A stretch of DNA of 64,000 nt, taken from Psychrobacter sp. I-STPA6b (GTDB taxonomy: Bacteria; Pseudomonadota; Gammaproteobacteria; Pseudomonadales; Moraxellaceae). Position 1 is the stretch's first letter, and each line of letters starts with the position of its first letter. Positions 57,048-64,000 of the stretch are shown here, in pieces. The notes under the pieces are model-generated. The model was not told the DNA's origin and searched no databases. It worked only from the letters and a program-made list of their open reading frames with translations. Location: contig NZ_VEWM01000057.1 in the NCBI RefSeq assembly GCF_020662265.1, positions 124,001-188,000 on the forward strand, written 5' to 3'. Made by a program: the position numbers and the translations under genes.

Positions 57048-57116
57048 TTATATAATCACTTAGTAATAATGTGTTGTAGATTCTAACGGTTCTGCCCGTA
57101 GATTGCGACCAAAGTG

Positions 57117-58565
57117 CTATTTAATTAACCAATCTATGCCTTTTTTAAACAGCTTACCATAAGGGGGTAAGAGCAGATTCATAGCATTTAAACGTGACTG
57201 CACAAATACAGGCTTCATATGACTAAAGCGCTCAAACCCCGTCTGCCCATGATAAGCACCGATACCAGAATCACCAACACCACCAAAAGGTAACTCATGC
57301 TGTGCCACATGCAAAATCACCTCATTTACTGCCACACCACCAGATACTGTATAGTCCATCACATAGCGCAAATTATCCTCATCTGAACCAAACAGATATA
57401 GTGCCAATGGACGTGGACGTTGATTAATAAAATGCACTACTTCACTGATACTGTCATAGTGAATCAATGGTAAAATTGGTGCAAAAATTTCCTCTTGCAT
57501 CAGTGTACTATCGAGCGCTGGCTCTGTCACAATCACAGGTGGGAATAACCGACTTTTTGAATGGGCATCAACCTCTGTTAATGGATACACTTTATCTGTA
57601 TCCAATGCTTCTAAATAACCCTGAACACGGTTAAACTGCTCATCACTAATCAGATGTGTATAGTCTTCATTATGAGCAAGATTTGGATAATGCTTTTGCA
57701 TCCACTGTTTCGCCAATGTAATAAACTGTTGATGATACTGGCGAGGTAATAAAACATAATCTGGTGCAATACAAGTCTGTCCAGCATTGAGTGTCTTACC
57801 CATCATAACTCGATTAACCACTGTCTCAATATCAGCATCATCTAATACCACCACAGGTGACTTACCACCGAGTTCTAAAGTCACAGGGGTCAAGTTTGGT
57901 GCCGCCGCTGCCATCACCTTTTTACCCACCTCGGTTGAACCTGTATAAAGCAAATGATCAAATGGCAACTCACTAAATGCCTTTGCTACCTCCACTTCTC
58001 CAAGTACAACAGACACCACATCCGCCGAGAAGTACGATGCCACAGCCTCAGCAAAACACTGCGCAAAGTTTGGTGCAGTCTCACTCATCTTTATCATAAT
58101 CCGATTGCCCGCAGTAAGCGCATCAATCATTGGTGCAACCGCTAAATACAGTGGATAGTTCCACGGTACAATAATACCAACCACCCCTAAAGGCTGAGGG
58201 TGAATCTCATTATGAGCAGGTAAATATAGTGCAGAAATCCCTACCCGCCGTGTTTTCATCCAGCTTTGCCCATGTTTTTTGGCATAAGCAATGGCCTGAA
58301 AACTCGGAAATAACTCTGCAAAATTGGTCTCATCAACACTACGATGATTAAAATCTTGACTAATTGCTTGTGCAAACTGACTTTGACACTCTTTTAGCAT
58401 CTGCTCAAGTGCTTCAAGATGTGACAACCGCTGAGTCCATGTCAAAATTGGCGTTTGTCGACTCAGCTTAGACATGGCTTGGAATTGCGCCTGTAACTGC
58501 TCCTGATTTGTAATAATAGCTTTTACCTGAAACTGGCTACCATAAAGACTTTCTGACATGGTCAT
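57117..58565 (-). CDS. Aldehyde dehydrogenase, coniferyl aldehyde dehydrogenase-like
   Basis: This NAD(P)-dependent enzyme oxidises an aldehyde to the acid. The 482-residue protein shows the catalytic asparagine in PWNYPLYLAV, the nucleotide-binding TGSTEVGKKVM, the glutamate in LELGGKSPVVV, the catalytic cysteine in NAGQTCIAPDYVL, and EEIFAPILP. Length and the C-terminal hydrophobic end resemble the coniferyl/fatty aldehyde group (CalB, class 3) more than betaine aldehyde dehydrogenase. That is worth noting given the betaine-type transporter next door. A second ATG two codons in is an alternative start. Confidence 0.85.
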   Translation of the reverse strand: MTMSESLYGSQFQVKAIITNQEQLQAQFQAMSKLSRQTPILTWTQRLSHLEALEQMLKECQSQFAQAISQDFNHRSVDETNFAELFPSFQAIAYAKKHGQSWMKTRRVGISALYLPAHNEIHPQPLGVVGIIVPWNYPLYLAVAPMIDALTAGNRIMIKMSETAPNFAQCFAEAVASYFSADVVSVVLGEVEVAKAFSELPFDHLLYTGSTEVGKKVMAAAAPNLTPVTLELGGKSPVVVLDDADIETVVNRVMMGKTLNAGQTCIAPDYVLLPRQYHQQFITLAKQWMQKHYPNLAHNEDYTHLISDEQFNRVQGYLEALDTDKVYPLTEVDAHSKSRLFPPVIVTEPALDSTLMQEEIFAPILPLIHYDSISEVVHFINQRPRPLALYLFGSDEDNLRYVMDYTVSGGVAVNEVILHVAQHELPFGGVGDSGIGAYHGQTGFERFSHMKPVFVQSRLNAMNLLLPPYGKLFKKGIDWLIK

Positions 58566-58895
58566 ATCCTACCTCTATTCATATTTTTCCCTAAACGATA
58601 TTTCATTACAAAGCGTGATTTATCAAAACACACTCAAGCCCCGTTTAAAGTCACTTTAAGACAATAAATAGCACTTAACTTCATATAAAAATCACGCTAA
58701 AATAACCAAACACTGATGGTTTGTCCTATACATTAGCAGTTTTATTCTTACTTTACTATTTTTATTATCTAGCTAACAAAACCACATCATCATATATAAA
58801 TCGTATCTAACACAGTCTATTTATCCATCATATATAGATGCCAATTTCATTTAAATCAAATACTTACACTCATTGTCTTATTAGTGAATATCACC
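58566..58895. other. Divergent intergenic region
   Basis: These 330 AT-rich bases lie between the aldehyde dehydrogenase and lipB, which are transcribed away from each other. The promoters must be here, but no distinctive site was found. Confidence 0.45.
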
Positions 58896-59621
58896 ATGTC
58901 AACTAATACCAATCTAACCTACAAATATCTACACCAAGCCGACTACCAAGAAACCTATGAAGCAATGTTTGACTACACCCTGAAACGAATAGAGCATAAA
59001 AAATCTGGACTGACTCCCTTAGCAGATGCATTATGGATTGTAGAGCATAATGATGTCTATACATTAGGACAAGCTGGTAAAGAATCGCACATACTACAAC
59101 GTACCAACACACCCATTATAAAAACAGACCGTGGCGGGCAAGTTACCTGGCATGGCAAAGGACAACTGGTCGTGTATTGGCTATTTGACCTAAACGCACT
59201 GGGTTGGAGTGTGCGCAATCTTGTCTCTCATGCTGAGCAAGCAATTGAAGATGTGGTCAACCACTATGTCATGCCTCATGGCTATGTCGCCCGTGCGCGA
59301 AAAGATGCACCGGGTGTTTACCTCTACCCACAACACAGCTTGCCAGAAGAAAGTGCCAATAGCACCCAATCCATGATTGGTAAAATTGCCTCATTAGGCT
59401 TTAAAATCAAACATGGGATGAGCTATCATGGTATCGCCCTGAATGTCGACTGTGACCTGAGCGCCTTTCACTTCATCAACCCCTGTGGCTATGCAGGTAT
59501 GACCATGTGCCGTCTGGCAGACTTTGTAGCATTAAAAAGTGCTGATGATATACAAGGTGTTACTGAACGTTTAATTGACAATATCACACAACGCCACCAA
59601 GGGAATATTGCTCTGCGCTAA
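58896..59621 (+). CDS. lipB: Octanoyltransferase
   Basis: LipB moves an octanoyl group from acyl carrier protein to the lipoyl domains of 2-oxoacid dehydrogenases, the first step of lipoate synthesis. The 241-residue protein has DALWIVEHNDVYTLGQ, TDRGGQVTWHGKGQLVVY, the catalytic lysine in KIASLGFKIKHGMSYHG and the catalytic cysteine in NPCGYAGMTM. The ATG at 58896 gives the usual N-terminus. A GTG at 58884 would add four residues. No lipA is adjacent. Confidence 0.95.
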   Translation: MSTNTNLTYKYLHQADYQETYEAMFDYTLKRIEHKKSGLTPLADALWIVEHNDVYTLGQAGKESHILQRTNTPIIKTDRGGQVTWHGKGQLVVYWLFDLNALGWSVRNLVSHAEQAIEDVVNHYVMPHGYVARARKDAPGVYLYPQHSLPEESANSTQSMIGKIASLGFKIKHGMSYHGIALNVDCDLSAFHFINPCGYAGMTMCRLADFVALKSADDIQGVTERLIDNITQRHQGNIALR

Positions 59622-59751
59622 TGGCTATCTTAATCTTACATTTACAGCTCCGTGTACGTGTAGTAAAGCAAAATTTATAGCCAACCACTCTCCTAATCGC
59701 ACAATGGACAATCTTTATCCTGATTATGACTTTAGCCTATATGCGAAAATT

Positions 59752-59759
59752 GCTATACT
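59752..59759 (+). promoter_or_regulatory. Extended -10 element ahead of ppa
   Basis: GCTATACT with a preceding T (TGCTATACT) is a good extended -10 element. It lies about 43 bases before the ppa start. No clear -35 is needed for this class and none is obvious. Confidence 0.5.
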
Positions 59760-59801
59760 GAGCAACGTTTTTAAACAACCAACTGAATAAAGGAACATAA
59801 A

Positions 59802-60332
59802 ATGGCAGATTTTAATAAAATTTTGGACGCTGGTGATGTTGACGCTGGTGAAATCAACGTTGTTGTTGAGATTCCTACTGGTAGTAACCACAAAATCGAA
59901 TGGAACCGCGAGCTTGCTGTATTTGAGCTAGACCGTGTTGAGCCTGCATTATTTGCAAAGCCTTGCAACTATGGCTTTATCCCACAAACTCTAGACGAAG
60001 ATGGCGATGAGCTAGATGCACTTATCATCACTGAGCAACCTTTAACCACTGGTATTTTCTTAAAAGCCAAAGTAATTGGCGTGATGAAATTTGTGGATGA
60101 TGGTGAAGTTGATGACAAAGTGGTTGTTGTTCCTGCAGATGACCGTAACAATGGTAATGCTTATAACAGCCTAGAAGACTTACCAGCACAGCTTATCAAA
60201 CAGCTTGAATTCCATTTTAACCATTACAAAGACCTAAAGAAAGCTGGCACAACCAAAGTAGAAAGCTGGGGTGATGTTGCTGAAGCAAAAGAAGTGATTA
60301 AAGAGTCTATCCAACGTTGGAAAGATAAGTAA
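59802..60332 (+). CDS. ppa: Inorganic pyrophosphatase
   Basis: Ppa hydrolyses pyrophosphate in the cytoplasm and pulls biosynthetic reactions forward. The 176-residue family I enzyme has VVVEIPTGSNHKIEW, NYGFIPQTLDEDGDELDALI with the metal-binding aspartates, GVMKFVDDGEVDDKVVVVP, and the FHFNHYKDLK segment. AAGGAA precedes the ATG, and an extended -10 and a terminator frame the gene, so it is a single-gene unit. Confidence 0.97.
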   Translation: MADFNKILDAGDVDAGEINVVVEIPTGSNHKIEWNRELAVFELDRVEPALFAKPCNYGFIPQTLDEDGDELDALIITEQPLTTGIFLKAKVIGVMKFVDDGEVDDKVVVVPADDRNNGNAYNSLEDLPAQLIKQLEFHFNHYKDLKKAGTTKVESWGDVAEAKEVIKESIQRWKDK

Positions 60333-60415
60333 TAAGTAACTATCACTATATATTCCCAAATTTATGCACTAAAAAACCATGTGTTATAAGTTTATGGGCT
60401 AAAAGTGATATAATC

Positions 60416-60446
60416 AGGTTAAGTCAATATTGGCTTAACCTTTTTT
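60416..60446 (+). terminator. Terminator after ppa
   Basis: AGGTTAAG (60416-60423) pairs with CTTAACCT (60434-60441), with a partly palindromic loop, and six T follow. Confidence 0.85.
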
Positions 60447-60455
60447 ATTATCTTT

Positions 60456-60501
60456 TAGAGTCTGTTAAACATTCACCCCGTTAAATCAGTATTTGCAATG
60501 C
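60456..60501. repeat. MITE-like element, one end only
   Basis: TAGAGTCTGTTAAACATTCA followed by CCCCGTTA matches the left end of the 80-305 copy closely. No matching right end was found in the following 400 bases, so the element is truncated. A gene remnant begins next to it. Confidence 0.65.
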
Positions 60502-60514
60502 TTACAACTGTTTT

Positions 60515-60741
60515 TCATTTTACCCACCACTTTATTCTATCGTATTCCTCAGCCTCTAATCAGAATCACTAACTTTTTAAAAAGCTTCATAGACTTGCTT
60601 TTACCAAAGCTCTCCCATTCCTTGAGAAAAATAATCAACGGCCTCAGCTTTATTTTTTGAAGTCCACGAACGTCTGACTCTGATATCATCCACACTCTGG
60701 TAAAAAACAGGAATAAATATATCTAAAATACTTTTATAGGT
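60515..60741 (-). pseudogene. Decayed coding remnant, family unknown
   Basis: The minus strand is open for about 46 codons (60741-60604) and reads like a real protein, including DIRVRRSWTSKNKAEAVDYF and SQGMGELW. The frame then meets TAA, continues KQVYEAF, meets further stops, and shifts frame to EEYDRIKWWVK before a final stop at 60515-60517. There is no start codon at the upstream end. This looks like a gene broken by stops and a frameshift. I recognise no family. It lies directly beside a truncated repeat end. Confidence 0.35.
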
Positions 60742-60860
60742 TTAAAAAATAATATGTTTTTCTTATCAAGACATAGATATTTTTTATCTTATGCTATACT
60801 CAAATAGACTATTTTGCCTATTATTTTTATTACAACTAAAAACCATAACTGGAAGTATTT

Positions 60861-61433
60861 ATGTCCTCATCTTCAACTCAAGCATCAACAACCACTACGC
60901 CACAGTCCGTTCTTACCTTTTGGTTTGACACCTTAACTCCTGCCGATTGGTTTAAAAAATCAGACGAGTTAGACCAACAAATTAATGATAAATTTGCTAA
61001 CACTTTACAGCAAGCAGAACGTGGCGAATTGGTACACTGGCGAGAAAATGTGCAAGGCAGACTGGCAGAAATCATTGTTCTTGATCAATTTTCTCGCAAC
61101 ATTCATCGAGACAGCGCAGAAGCATTTAAACACGATGGCATGGCATTAATACTCTCTCAAGAATTGGTTGCTCATCCTGACTTTGCTACACTATCACAAG
61201 ATGAACGTAATTTTGCCTTACTGCCAATGATGCACTCAGAATCAAAGCAGATTCATCTATTGGCAAGACCCCTATTTGAGCAGTTTGCTAGCCAGCCGAC
61301 CATTGACTTTGAGCAAAAACATTTTGACATCATCGAACGCTTCGGACGTTACCCACATCGCAATGCCATACTTGGTCGCACCTCTAGCGAAGCAGAGATA
61401 ACATTTTTACAAGGTCCAAACTCTGGTTTTTAA
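60861..61433 (+). CDS. DUF924 family protein
   Basis: The 190-residue protein has the whole DUF924 pattern: VLTFWFDTLTPADWFKKSDELDQ with the opening FWF, the GELVHWRENVQGRLAEIIVLDQFSRNIHR stretch (in parts), FALLPMMHSES, and the closing RFGRYPHRNAILGR with F at the end. The fold is all helical and TPR-like. The function is unknown. A 24-bp gap to the following small gene suggests an operon. Confidence 0.88.
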   Translation: MSSSSTQASTTTTPQSVLTFWFDTLTPADWFKKSDELDQQINDKFANTLQQAERGELVHWRENVQGRLAEIIVLDQFSRNIHRDSAEAFKHDGMALILSQELVAHPDFATLSQDERNFALLPMMHSESKQIHLLARPLFEQFASQPTIDFEQKHFDIIERFGRYPHRNAILGRTSSEAEITFLQGPNSGF

Positions 61434-61457
61434 TTTTTCCAATTCATTGCTAACTTT

Positions 61458-61862
61458 ATGTCTAATAAAAAACTACCCAAAGCGGTTGCCATTATGGTTG
61501 AAAAAAATAATCTGGTGGCAGCCATCAAAACACTGGCTGAAGAAGAAAACATCAGTATGACTGAGGCAAAGGTGCGTATTGATGACTATGAAGCCGAAAT
61601 AAAAGCCAAGCAACAGCAAAATATTGCTAAGATTGCAAAAAAACAAGGGCTACAAATAGACCCCATACAAAATGATGCTGTGCAAAAGGATACTATCCAA
61701 AACAAGACAGGTGGCTTTGAACATTTAAGCTCAGGCTTAAACAATCACCTAAATGATATTGGCTATAAAAAACCGCTTATTCCTCGTTGGGTATGGCGGT
61801 TATCTATTATACTTGTGGTCATGGGAATTATATTTTTTGCACTTTGGCGACTATTTATTTAA
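61458..61862 (+). CDS. Small tail-anchored protein of unknown function
   Basis: The 134-residue protein has a helical N-terminal half (NLVAAIKTLAEEENISMTEA) that resembles the helix-turn of ribosomal L7/L12 C-terminal-like domains. A charged linker follows, and one hydrophobic helix near the end (about 114-132, WRLSIILVVMGIIFFALW) leaves almost no periplasmic tail. A C-terminally anchored, cytoplasmic-facing protein is inferred. It follows the DUF924 gene by 24 bp, so the two may work together, but the role is unknown. Confidence 0.75.
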   Translation: MSNKKLPKAVAIMVEKNNLVAAIKTLAEEENISMTEAKVRIDDYEAEIKAKQQQNIAKIAKKQGLQIDPIQNDAVQKDTIQNKTGGFEHLSSGLNNHLNDIGYKKPLIPRWVWRLSIILVVMGIIFFALWRLFI

Positions 61863-61943
61863 TGTATTAGTGTCTTTTGTTATATGGTTAGATATGATGA
61901 GCAAAAAAGTGTAGTCCTAATCTAAGCAGGCTATCTTAACTGA

Positions 61944-62969
61944 CTAAGACAAACGCGGGTCAAATGCATCACGCAATGCTTCACCAATAAAAATAAGTAA
62001 GGATAAAATCAGAGTCAAGCTAAAAAATCCTGATAATGCCAACCACGGCGCATCTAGATTATTCTTTCCCTGTAGCATCAGCTCACCTAATGAGGGTGAG
62101 CCTGGTGGCAAACCATACCCCAAAAAGTCTAATGCGGTTAGAGCAATGATATTTGCTGTCAAGATAAAAGGCAACTGAGACAGACTTGATGCCAGTGCAT
62201 TTGGCAAAATATGTCGCCAGATAATCTGACGGTCAGACACACCTAAGTTTCGAGCCGCACGTACATAGTCAAAGTTACGCGCACGTAAAAACTCTGCACG
62301 TACCAAACCCACCAATCCCATCCAGCCAAATAGCAACATCATGGCAAATAACACATAAATGCTAGGGCTAAACAGACTGACCAAAATAATAATCATAAAT
62401 AGCTGTGGCAAACCAGCCCAGACTTCCATCAAACGCTGTCCAGCCAAATCAACCCAGCCCCCATAATAACCCTGAATCGCACCAACAATAATACCAATCA
62501 GTGAGCCTGCCAATGTCAATGCAATACCAAATAACAATGAAACACGTAACCCATAGAGGATTCTAGCGACCACATCTCGACCCACATCATCTGTCCCTAG
62601 CCAATTTTGGGCATTAGGTGGGGCAGGATATGGCTGTGCTAGGCTCACATTAGGCGTCTGGTCTGCAAAAGCAATCGGTGGCATGATATAAAAGCCATCA
62701 TGGTTAATCAGTTGCTGAACCACAGGATCTTTATAATTTGCCTCTGTTTCAAACACCCCACCAAATGCTGTCTCGGGATAAGCCTTGAATACTGGAAAAT
62801 AATAGCTATCCTGATACTTCACCAATAAGGGCTTATCATTTGCAATAAAGTTTGCACCCATACAGAGCATAAATATCAGTACAAATAACCATAGTGCGAT
62901 TCTACCACTACGATGGCGTTTAAATCGCTCTATCCTTGCTTGCCAGATAGGATTGTGAATCATAGCCAT
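61944..62969 (-). CDS. yejE: Microcin C/peptide-type ABC transporter permease YejE
   Basis: YejE is one of two permeases of an ABC importer for oligopeptides and peptide antibiotics such as microcin C. The 341-residue protein begins with a cytoplasmic segment (NPIWQARIERFKRHRSGR), then a first helix and a large periplasmic loop with the YejE-typical YYFPVFKAYPETAFGG and NWLGTDDVGRDVVARI. The permease core has the coupling loop AARNLGVSDRQIIWRHILPNA. Start choices are the ATG at 62969, touching the yejB stop, or 62963. The overlap suggests translational coupling. The gene for the YejF ATPase does not follow. Confidence 0.9.
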   Translation of the reverse strand: MAMIHNPIWQARIERFKRHRSGRIALWLFVLIFMLCMGANFIANDKPLLVKYQDSYYFPVFKAYPETAFGGVFETEANYKDPVVQQLINHDGFYIMPPIAFADQTPNVSLAQPYPAPPNAQNWLGTDDVGRDVVARILYGLRVSLLFGIALTLAGSLIGIIVGAIQGYYGGWVDLAGQRLMEVWAGLPQLFMIIILVSLFSPSIYVLFAMMLLFGWMGLVGLVRAEFLRARNFDYVRAARNLGVSDRQIIWRHILPNALASSLSQLPFILTANIIALTALDFLGYGLPPGSPSLGELMLQGKNNLDAPWLALSGFFSLTLILSLLIFIGEALRDAFDPRLS

Positions 62970-62970
62970 A

Positions 62971-64000
62971 TTAGCGACTCTCAAAATCAATACGTGGATC
63001 AACTAAATGGTAACTTAAATCACTAATCAACTGTAACACCAACCCCACCACAGTAAAAATAAATAACGTGCCGAAAATTACTGGATAATCACGCTGTACT
63101 ATCGCTTCAAAGCCCAGCAATCCTAGACCATCTAAATTAAAAATAATCTCAATAATAAAGTTTGCTGCAAAGAATATCCCCACCACGGCTGCTGGAATAC
63201 CAGCAATGATAATCAGCATCGCATTACGAAATACATGTCCATAAAGCACTTGGTTTTCAGACAGTCCTTTAGCACGTGCTGTTAATACATACTGTTTACC
63301 CAGCTCTTCTAAAAAACTAAACTTGGTCAGATATGCCAATCCAGCAAATCCACCAATGGTACTGGCTAACAATGGCAATGCCAGATGCCAAAAATAGTCT
63401 TTTACCTTACCCAAAAAAGAAAGCTGTTCAAAGTTCTCAGAAACCAACCCTTGTAACGGAAAAATCTGCCAATAGCTACCACCAGCAAAGAACACCAGCA
63501 AAATCACACCAAACACAAATACTGGAATGGCATGACCCACTGCCAACAAAAAGGCGGTGGCTTTATCCATTGTGCTGCCATTATGGATGGCCTTATAGAT
63601 ACCTAATGGAATGGCTATCAGATAAATAAGTAAAGTACTCCATAACCCCAAAGAGATAGATACTGGCAACTTAGCAAGGATAAGGTCTATCACTGGCTCA
63701 CCCTTAAAAAAGGACTCACCAAAATCTAGATGTGCATAATTTTTTAACATCAACCAAAATCGCTCTGGTGCTGGTTTATCAAAGCCATATTGCGCCTCAA
63801 TTGCCTTTACCATTTCTTCAGACAGCCCTCGTGAGCCTTGGTATTTACCACCATTACCCATGGTTGGAGTAGAAGATGGAGCCACTGCTGTCGCATCACC
63901 TTTATTAGCTTGCTCAATCAAAGATATTTGCTGCTCAACAGGACCTCCTGGCGCAGTCTGCACAATGATAAAATTTGCCAACAAAATCAAAAATAAAGTT
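62971..64000 (-). CDS. yejB: Microcin C/peptide-type ABC transporter permease YejB, N-terminus cut off
   Basis: This is the partner permease of YejE. The visible 343 or so residues start inside the first membrane helix (LILLANFIIVQTAPGGPVEQ) because the frame runs through the window edge. About 20-25 residues are missing by comparison with E. coli YejB. It has the loop RGLSEEMVKAIEAQYGFDKP, HLDFGESFF, the helix-rich core, the coupling loop ARAKGLSENQVLYGHVFRNA and the closing DPRIDFESR. yejA is expected further to the right, outside the window. Confidence 0.92.
   Translation of the reverse strand, partial: TLFLILLANFIIVQTAPGGPVEQQISLIEQANKGDATAVAPSSTPTMGNGGKYQGSRGLSEEMVKAIEAQYGFDKPAPERFWLMLKNYAHLDFGESFFKGEPVIDLILAKLPVSISLGLWSTLLIYLIAIPLGIYKAIHNGSTMDKATAFLLAVGHAIPVFVFGVILLVFFAGGSYWQIFPLQGLVSENFEQLSFLGKVKDYFWHLALPLLASTIGGFAGLAYLTKFSFLEELGKQYVLTARAKGLSENQVLYGHVFRNAMLIIIAGIPAAVVGIFFAANFIIEIIFNLDGLGLLGFEAIVQRDYPVIFGTLFIFTVVGLVLQLISDLSYHLVDPRIDFESR

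Larger units (their letters stand above)
60333..60860. other. Intergenic region with terminator, repeat end and gene remnant
   Basis: Of these 528 bases, 60416-60446 are the ppa terminator, 60456-60501 a repeat end, and 60515-60741 a decayed minus-strand coding remnant. The rest, up to the DUF924 gene, is AT-rich and unassigned. Confidence 0.6.

Noticed and set aside
57117..58565. Betaine aldehyde dehydrogenase (betB)
   Set aside because: The neighbouring betaine-type importer invites this, but the short length and motif context fit coniferyl/fatty aldehyde-type enzymes better, and no betA or betI is present.

Overview
The window is a chromosomal segment of a low-GC gammaproteobacterium, most likely Moraxellaceae (Psychrobacter or Moraxella). 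This is inferred from gene content: an AtaA/TpgA-type adhesin pair, a MsrA-MsrB-thioredoxin fusion, an acyl desaturase, a betaine-type importer, L16 hydroxylase RoxA, SelO and MaeB. The exact genus cannot be fixed from the sequence alone.

Layout. 1-5.3 kb: a gene start cut by the window edge, xthA, an AlkK-like acyl-CoA ligase, and a coupled glmM-pdxH pair. 5.5-8.2 kb: a small orphan ORF and a Sel1-repeat protein with a C-terminal membrane anchor. 8.2-12.2 kb: guaB, cysS and, divergent from cysS, a cobalamin adenosyltransferase. 12.2-18.2 kb: an unknown lipoprotein, a glycerophosphodiester phosphodiesterase, a fatty acid desaturase and selO. 18.5-25.5 kb: maeB, cca, a CAU-anticodon tRNA (probably tRNA-Ile2), roxA and a DASS transporter. 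25.7-36.2 kb: an accessory adhesion locus with a 2740-residue trimeric autotransporter, its TpgA-like periplasmic partner downstream and 1.27 kb of AT-rich upstream DNA. 36.2-47 kb: cvpA-purF, pyrD, a small membrane protein, gspL-gspM, sixA, gpsA, a nitroreductase, zapE and an alpha/beta hydrolase, all on the minus strand. 47.4-49.8 kb: a small lipoprotein and xseA-xseB. 49.9-58.6 kb: a Pit phosphate transporter, the MsrAB fusion, a glycine betaine/choline-type ABC importer (ATPase plus a fused binding protein-permease) and an aldehyde dehydrogenase. 58.9-64 kb: lipB, ppa, a DUF924 protein, a small tail-anchored protein, and yejE with yejB running off the right edge.

Most of the window is housekeeping. 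The noteworthy structure lies in three places. First, the adhesin/TpgA locus carries a 355-bp near-identical, in-frame internal duplication. Second, a dispersed MITE-like family has 'GGGTCTGTTGAAC' ends flanked by TA. It occurs as 70- to 226-bp copies or fragments between genes, and one copy supplies the gspL stop codon. Third, a second short repeat family with TATAGTCA ends lies upstream of cca and of the adhesin. There is also a perfect 24-bp palindrome upstream of the acyl-CoA ligase, and a decayed coding remnant next to a repeat end near 60.6 kb. No CRISPR array, prophage, rRNA gene or intact transposase was seen.
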